Assembly: GCA_020064725.1 (NCBI GenBank)
Contig: JAGTWJ010000001.1
Coordinates: forward strand, 2,418,001-2,482,000
Direction of reading: 5' to 3'
Source: Drechslerella dactyloides
Lineage: Eukaryota; Ascomycota; Orbiliomycetes; Orbiliales; Orbiliaceae
DNA: 64,000 bases
The translations under genes were made by a program, and so were the position numbers. The notes beneath the pieces are model-generated. The model searched no databases. It was not told the DNA's origin and saw only the letters and a list, made by a program, of their open reading frames with translations. Positions 57,983 to 64,000 of this stretch are shown here, in pieces (position 1 is the stretch's first letter; every line of letters begins with the position of its first letter).

Positions 57983-59957
57983 CTACTGCGGCCGCGGCAC
58001 CTGGCTCTGTTGCATCGCAGCAGCGAGGGCCGCCAGCGTCGGATCAAAGCCACCAGGCGGCGGAGGCGGCGGCGCAAAAGACCCAAGACCCGGCAGCCCG
58101 GGCAGCCCGGGCAGTGGAAGAGCACTCCCCAGATCGATTCCAGGTGGGAACAGCGGCATGGCACCCGGATTGATTGGCATCGGCCCGGCGCCCGGGACGG
58201 GCATCTGCTGGTCGACCAGGTAATCGTCGTCGTCCGCGTCTTCTTCCTCCTCCTTTGGCGCTTGCCTACGCTTCCCCTTGTCCCCCGGGTTGCGAGAATC
58301 GTACGAGCCCTCGCCGGTGTATTGGCGATCCTGGAAGGTTTCAACCTCCCCGACCCGCGGCCGGCCCCAGAATCTCGTGCTGCGGTCGTTGGAGCCCGTG
58401 CACAGCAGATGGCCTAGCGGGTGGTATTCCATCGACCAGACGGCATTTTCATGGGCGTGCGGCACCGAGATCGCAGCCCGGACGACGCTGACGCTGCCGC
58501 CTGTCGAGGTGGACAGTTCGTCGAGAATGAAGTGTCTGACGGAGCCGTCGAGCGAGCCGCTGCTCAGCAGCGAAGGGATGGTCGGATGCCAGGCCAGCGA
58601 CGACACTTCCTTCTCGTGGTCCCGGAGAATGTAAAGGTCCTTCATCATTCGCAAGTCGAATATCCTGATCGTCATATCGCGGCCGCTGGTGGCGAGCAGG
58701 TTACCCTGCGACGGCTGGAAGCGGACCCTCGAGACGGTGTTCTTGTGGCCGTGCAGCGTCGTCAGGCACCTTGCGGACCGAGGGTCCCAGAGCTTGACCA
58801 GGTGGTCTTTCGAGCCGGATACTATTAGCCCTTTGTAAGGGTGCCAATCGGCCGATTTTACATCCCATCCGTGGCCGCTCAGCAGCCTTTCCTCCTCGCC
58901 CTCTCCGAAATTCCAGATCTTGAGGCTGCCATCGTCTGATGCGGTGACGAACTTTGCATCGGTGGGGCAGAATCTACACACAATCCCATCACTGCATTAG
59001 CTGCTGGTATAAATGTTTCCGTAAACGGTAGTGAAGCAGGTCTTACGAGACGTCTCTCACTGGGCTGTCGTGCGCCTGGAGCACCTTGACGTTGTTGAAG
59101 TTCGTCTGCCAATACTTCACGACGCCGTCCTGGTCGCCGGATAGCAGCCAGTCCGCGCCATGCGAGTACTCCAGCGCCCGGATCGCGCTATCGTGTGCCT
59201 ACCCCTCTCGTCTTAGCCAGAATACATTATACATCCACAGCACTAGCAGCGCGTACCTGCATGATTGTCTCAAAATTGAACCCCATGCCGTTCCACAGCG
59301 TGAACTCTCCACTGCTGGACCCGGTGAGGAGTCTCCGGCCCTCCGGCGTCCACTGTCACTCGACCCAACGTCAGATGCAACCATCCCTATGAACACAGCT
59401 CATCTCGCGATACTCGCATGAGAATCAAATCGCACCTTGACCATATTGATGGGATGTTTGATCTTGTTCAAGGAGGCGTGAATGTGCCGTATCGGGATCT
59501 GAGCAACGACATTGGAAGAGCCGCTTATAGATGGTAGCAGCTGCATCTCCGCGGAAGCGCAAAAATTGCAACCATGGTATAATATTAGCCAGCGATTCGA
59601 AAGCCATGGCACGAGCATGTACATGTACACCTGGCGATGGAGGCAGTTGTGAACGAACGAACCTCCTTCAGGTAGCTACCTTCCTCCGCGAACGAGGTGC
59701 TCGCCTGACAATGCGGCCGGAAGTCCAGGCGTCTGTCGAGTATCCATCGCGCGAGCGACGATCCGTAGTCCGTTACGGGTCCTGTGACGGTGGCGGCGGC
59801 GCCAGCGTCAGCTTAGGATCCATCTGCATCGACCCTGCCTCCCGCGCGACGACGGTGGTGTAACGGAGAGGGCGAACTGACTGCGATGAGAGAACTTGCG
59901 GGGCGGAGGCCCGTCGGCTGAGGCGCCGCCTGCATCGAACGCACGCTTCTGCGCCAT
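57983..59957 (-). CDS. pfs2: Polyadenylation factor subunit Pfs2 (WD40)
   Basis: Pfs2 is the WD40 scaffold of the cleavage and polyadenylation factor, needed for mRNA 3'-end formation in the nucleus. The product is 514 aa. The N-terminus is MAQKRAFDAGGASADGPPPR. Family signatures include VTDYGSSLARWILDRR, WTPEGRRLLTGSSSGEFTLW and MQAHDSAIRALEYSHGADWL. Seven WD40 repeats follow, among them VTASDDGSLKIWNF and VSGSKDHLVKLWDP. The tail is rich in Pro and Gly (PPPPPPGGFDPTL). Exons are 59957-59882, 59781-59663, 59546-59436, 59352-59257, 59198-59047 and 58973-57983; all are GT-AG. The UXS gene is divergent. Confidence 0.94.
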
Positions 59958-60444
59958 CTGACTGCTGCTGTCGTCGTCGAGTTTAACTAGGCGTGGGTGA
60001 GGTCGCAGTGGGGGGGGATAATGTCTGAATGTCGAGAGGGACGGTTGAATCAATTGAATTGACGGACGAGAAACCAGGTACACGCAGCTGCCGTTGGACG
60101 CGTCCGCGGCCTCGAAACAGGTAGCGCAGCCGGGTGCAACAACAGCAGCGGGCGGGCGATGTGACAGCTCCGTCGAAGCTTGGAGCCGCCCTCAGCAAGC
60201 ACCACCTCTCCTGTCCCACCAGCCTCCTCAGAGCTCTGCGGATGGCCAGCATCCACGACAACGCCAACTTGAACGGCCCATCTCCATCCCGGTTGCCTCG
60301 CAGCTCTGCTCTACCAGCTCTATATATATAAGTGACTGTACGATACTGCTATGCAATATACCCCAATCCGCAAGTCGCCTCTCCCTGATAGCATATAATA
60401 TATACACGATACTATATCACGTATACAGCTTCACCTCATGCGCG
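59958..60444. promoter_or_regulatory. Divergent PFS2/UXS promoter region
   Basis: The frame of the UXS gene is open back to 60094, but that part is unlike the family. It should be promoter and leader. No specific site is named. Confidence 0.5.
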
Positions 60445-61529
60445 ATGCAAGCTAACCTCACGCTCGACACCTCCAGGGCTCAGGACACCCAAGACAACAT
60501 GATATCCCCCCGACGGCCCTCAGGAGTCTCTCCGACCTCGAACAGCATGAACGCCGCCCAGCAAATCATCGGCACAGCTGCCATTACCGAATCGCCCATC
60601 TCGTCGCCGACGGCCGGCGACCGAACCGACCGTCTGTGGGAATCCTCACCCTTCAGACAGGCCCTGGGGAACAGCAGCGGCGAGCCTCGGGGCGCAGCGG
60701 ACCCCCACGACGACCAGGAGGACACCTCGACCATGCCCGCCAAGGTCCGGGGCGAGATCTCCCTGGACGCCGTGCGCAGCCTGTACGGCTCGAACGCGGG
60801 CTTCAGCGGCCTCCGCAGATCCAATTCATCCGTTATATACCCCGGCGGGCCGCCCGAGTTCCCGCCCGTGAAGAAGCTTAATCCGCTGAACAAGAAGAGG
60901 ATATTGGTATCTGGGGTTAGTTTTGCACATCGCCGTGTCTTCCCCTCGAGCTCGCCGAGCTCCCAATTCGGTGGACCACCAGCTCAACGGAACCGTTATA
61001 GGGTGCAGGGTTCGTCGGATCCCATCTGGTCGACCGACTGATGCTCATGGGCCACGATGTCATCGCGATCGATAACTACTTTACCGGCAGCAAGACCAAC
61101 CTGGCGCATTGGTTCGGCCACCCGAACTTTGAGATGATCAGGTTAGCTATCCCACTCCAACCCTTCTCTACAACTTACAGCAGCTTACAGTTACCTCCAT
61201 TGAACAGACACGATGTGGTCGACCCAATCATGCTCGAGGTCGACCAGATATACCACCTCGCCTGTCCCGCCAGCCCCGTCCACTACCAATCCAACCCGGT
61301 CAAGACTCTCAAGACCGGCTTCTTCGGCACCTACAACATGCTCGGCCTGGCCAAGCGAGTGAAGGCCCGGTTCCTGCTCACCAGCACATCCGGTGCGTCC
61401 CTCGCTCACCCCATTGCTAGCATTCGTCCCAGCTAATTATACCCCACCGCCGGGCATGCAGAGGTATACGGCGACCCGGAAGAGCACCCGCAGACGGAAT
61501 CGTACTGGGGCCACGTCAACTGCATCGGC

Positions 61530-61561
<32 letters not shown>

Positions 61562-62242
61562 CGCCGAAGCCCTCACGTACAGCTACGCCCGGCAGGACAA
61601 CGTCGACGTCCGCGTCGCCCGCATCTTCAACACCTTCGGTCCGTCCAGCTCACCACCCAAACCCCCACCGTCATAGGAAAAAAAACTAACAGTACTGGAA
61701 CCGGCAGGCCCCCGCATGAACTGGAACGACGGCCGCGTGGTCTCAAACTTCATCGTCCAAGCCCTCAAAGGCGACGACATCACAATCTACGGCGACGGCT
61801 CCGCCACCCGCTCCTTCCAGTACGTGCACGACCTCGTCGACGGCCTCATCGCGCTCATGGACAGCGACTTCACCGACCCCGTCAACCTCGGCAACCCGGA
61901 AGAATACACCATCAAGCAGTTCGCCGACATGATCGTCGAGCTCGTCAACGAGCATCGCCAGCGCTGCGGCGACAGCGGCAATACCAGCAAGGTGACGTAT
62001 CTGCCAGCAGTCGCGGACGACCCGCAGAAGCGCAAGCCGGATACCACGCGCGCGAAAGAGGTGCTCGGATGGTCGCCGCAGTGGGCTGCCGTCGACGGGT
62101 TGCGGGAGACGGGTCCGTATATTCCTTTCCATCCACCCCAGCCCTCTCTCACTTCAAGCTTACTTGAAGGTGTCTGATGGAATATTATACTAACGGGCGA
62201 ATTGTTGCAGTCGCGTATTTCCACCGTACCATGCAGCAGTGA
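60445..62242 (+). CDS. uxs1: UDP-glucuronate decarboxylase (UDP-xylose synthase)
   Basis: The enzyme makes UDP-xylose from UDP-glucuronate with bound NAD+. The product is 469 aa. A Ser/Pro-rich N-terminus of about 150 residues without a membrane helix precedes the SDR domain. The domain has ILVSGGAGFVGSHLVDRL (GxxGxxG), IDNYFTGSKTNLAHW, YHLACPASPVHYQSNPVKT and LLTSTSEVYGDPEEHPQ. CYDEGKRVAE supplies the catalytic Tyr-x3-Lys. VARIFNTFGPRMNWNDGRVV and RSFQYVHDLVDGL follow. These fit UXS rather than dTDP-glucose dehydratase. Exons are 60445-60915, 61002-61141, 61208-61392, 61462-61638, 61708-62112 and 62211-62242; introns are GT-AG, two with weak GTCCGT donors. Confidence 0.87.
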
Positions 62243-63276
62243 CGCGGTAGATTGGATGCACGTCGGCTCGCGAGGGAACGAAAGGGGAGGAGGGGCGTAC
62301 TGTTGTCATTTGTTTACGGGATTTATATCGGCCGGCGGACAGGGCGTTAAGATGGCAGAATTAGAAAAATACTATTACATGCAATAATCGGGTTCGACAT
62401 AGTCGTATGCATAGCTAGCTAGCCAGCCAAACTAGCACTCGCTAGCCAGCCAAGCTGCTCACGGCACTATACCTATCGCCTTTACATTAATATTCCTACA
62501 CTAATTTCCCCTTCTTCCTTTCCATCCCTTCTTCCTCAGCCAGACCTCCACGATACGAGAGGCCTCGAGGATGAATCCGCAAACTAGATAGATCGTACTT
62601 TGTAAAATTCTTTTTTTAATGGATAGAGAATACTTATATAATAATATTCGGCGACGGCGACCAGACTGCAACTGCAACAAAAGCATCCACGAGACCGCTA
62701 TGGTGATAAAACTCGATATTTCTGTGACGCCAATGGTTAAGGAACGATTTTTCAAAAGCAAGAAAAAAAGTAGGAGCAGGCACGACACAGCGACGGTGGA
62801 CTGGCCCGAGACTAGCAGTGAACCAAAATGGAACAATCAACTGTTCTGTCCAAAAGGGAAACCAGGAACGTGCATTCGACCGCAAAAAAGCAGGGGAAGA
62901 ATATATACAAGGAAAAGACGAGCCAAGCAATAGTAATCAAAAGGGAATCGGACCCGATGCATGCAGCAAAAAAGAACCCCCAAAGTCGTCGCATCCGCAC
63001 ACTGCATATCAATCAACACCCAGTCGGCCCCAGGACTGGCTGAACGCTGGGATTTTAAACATCGTGAAACCGGGGCACGCTTTGTGGTTCCAGAGCACGA
63101 AAACTAAGCATGGCCATTCGAGTGACTGCAGGCGGATCTCAATTAAACGGGGACGGGCCATGCATACATCGACTCACGTCCACGATCCAAAGGACTCGGG
63201 TAAGCGACTGTCTCCCGGAAGAAGCAGATATGGCTCAGGACACCGGAAGGATGCAAGAACGATGCGAGAAAACCGC
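62243..63276. other. Convergent intergenic region, UXS/SCS2
   Basis: About 1 kb of 3' flanks. Open frames at 62618-63300 on both strands overlap one another and are low-complexity. No gene is supported. Confidence 0.5.
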
Positions 63277-64000
63277 TTAGAAGAAAAAGTACGCCAATAG
63301 GAAAGCCGCCAGGCAGAGGGCAGCTGCCAGCTGCACTGGGACGCCTTCCGGACCTTGGCTCGTGCGTCCAATGTTGGTAACGCCGGCAGCGACTTTTTGC
63401 TTAGCCTCTGCCGCGAGTTCCCCGAGATTCTTATCCTTGGCGGAGTCCTTCAGCTGTCTGGTCAGAGTGACAATCTGGGCCTTCGCCTCCGCAAGCTGCT
63501 CGGACACGGTCTTGACAACGGTCTGCATCGTCTCGTGAGCTTCGGTGGGTTCCGCATCGGTCTCGCTGACGTTGTCTCGAGTCGGGGTCTGATCCATCTT
63601 GGACGACTGGCCGTTCGAGTCGGGGCTTGGCGAGGAATACGGGGGTGGTGACGGCGACTTTCTCTGCGGTTGCGATGCGGGGTGTTAGTTCCGACGGTGT
63701 TCCATCGCTTGGCGGACTCTCCAAGCGGCCCTCCTCGGAAAGAACTTACTTGCGATTCGCCATTTTGCAAGACGGGAGTCTCGGCTGGGAGATAGTTGAC
63801 TCGGATCTTCTTCTCCTGGATCTGATCCTTCGAGATCTTCTCTACGGTTGACCACTGGACGGAAGAGAGGTGTTGTGTCAGTCGGGCATTAGTAATATCG
63901 TGTGATTGGGCCGGGGCGACATACGACAGAAGCAACGTTTGTGAATTCTTGGTCAGCCGTGATAAGAACGGACTGCACGAGGAACTTGTCCCGGCAGCGG
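63277..64000 (-). CDS. scs2: VAP/Scs2-type ER membrane protein (5' partial)
   Basis: VAP proteins are tail-anchored in the ER and bind FFAT motifs through an MSP domain, tethering the ER to other membranes. Only the end of the MSP domain is visible (CRDKFLVQSVLITADQ), cut by the window edge. Then come a Ser/Pro linker (RKSPSPPPYSSPSPDSNG), a coiled coil (VSEQLAEAKAQIVTLTRQLK) and a C-terminal membrane anchor (VQLAAALCLAAFLLAYFFF). Exons are 64000 (partial)-63925, 63854-63750 and 63663-63277; introns are GT-AG. The anchor at the extreme C-terminus is as expected for the family. Confidence 0.88.

Noticed and set aside
60094..60444. N-terminal extension of the UXS gene by 117 codons
   Set aside because: The stretch lacks family similarity and overlaps the PFS2 promoter; the ATG at 60445 is sufficient.
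1..64000. tRNA genes, transposons, or a secondary-metabolite cluster
   Set aside because: I looked for B-box-like GGTTCGA stems, transposase or reverse-transcriptase motifs, and synthase domains in the gaps and saw none I could support.

Overview
The window looks like a gene-dense stretch of a filamentous ascomycete chromosome (Pezizomycotina; Eurotiomycetes-like is a guess from overall gene character). The reasons are short introns of roughly 45-130 nt, exons rich in G/C at third positions, mitochondrial presequences, and a housekeeping gene set of purely eukaryotic fungal type. I placed 22 protein genes and about 83 introns. Every internal exon junction I report keeps the reading frame. I saw no transposon, rRNA, tRNA, CRISPR array or bacterial-type gene.

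Layout, left to right: the 3' part of a MET30/sconB F-box-WD40 gene (+); a mitochondrial helical-repeat (PPR-like) gene (-); ATG17 (-); COQ11 (+); SYF2 (-); coronin (+); HAT1 (-); CTP synthase (+); a mitochondrial TPR/Sel1-like gene (-); an NHP10-type HMG-box gene (-); an ATX2/ZIP9 transporter (+); CCT8 (+); ALG8 (-); a 4.5-kb gene-free interval; a RING-H2/PH/vWA protein of Far1/Ste5 architecture (+); ITC1 (+); a BEM2-like multidomain RhoGAP (+); CDC4 (-); a DUF155 (RMD1/SIF2) membrane protein (+); PDA1 (-); PFS2 (-); a UDP-glucuronate decarboxylase (+); and the 3' part of an SCS2/VAP gene (-), cut by the right edge.

The genes do not form a pathway cluster. They cover ubiquitin ligase receptors (MET30, CDC4), chromatin (HAT1, NHP10, ITC1), RNA processing (SYF2, PFS2), cytoskeleton and polarity signalling (coronin, BEM2-like, Far1/Ste5-like), mitochondria (COQ11, PDA1, two repeat proteins), the secretory pathway and membranes (ALG8, ATX2, SCS2, DUF155), and nucleotide and sugar-nucleotide synthesis (CTP synthase, UXS). 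Most neighbours are convergent or divergent, so several promoters are shared.

The most unusual signal is in CTP synthase. One intron can only be removed as an AT-AC intron (ATATGT...CTGAC...TAC), with U2-like rather than U12-like signals. The same gene also has a GC-AG intron, as does COQ11. Other points of interest are an ATG-only first coding exon in ITC1, a competing acceptor in ITC1 that would give a stop, a degenerate metal site in the Far1/Ste5-like vWA domain, and a 192-codon open frame that fills the SYF2/coronin intergenic space in frame with SYF2.
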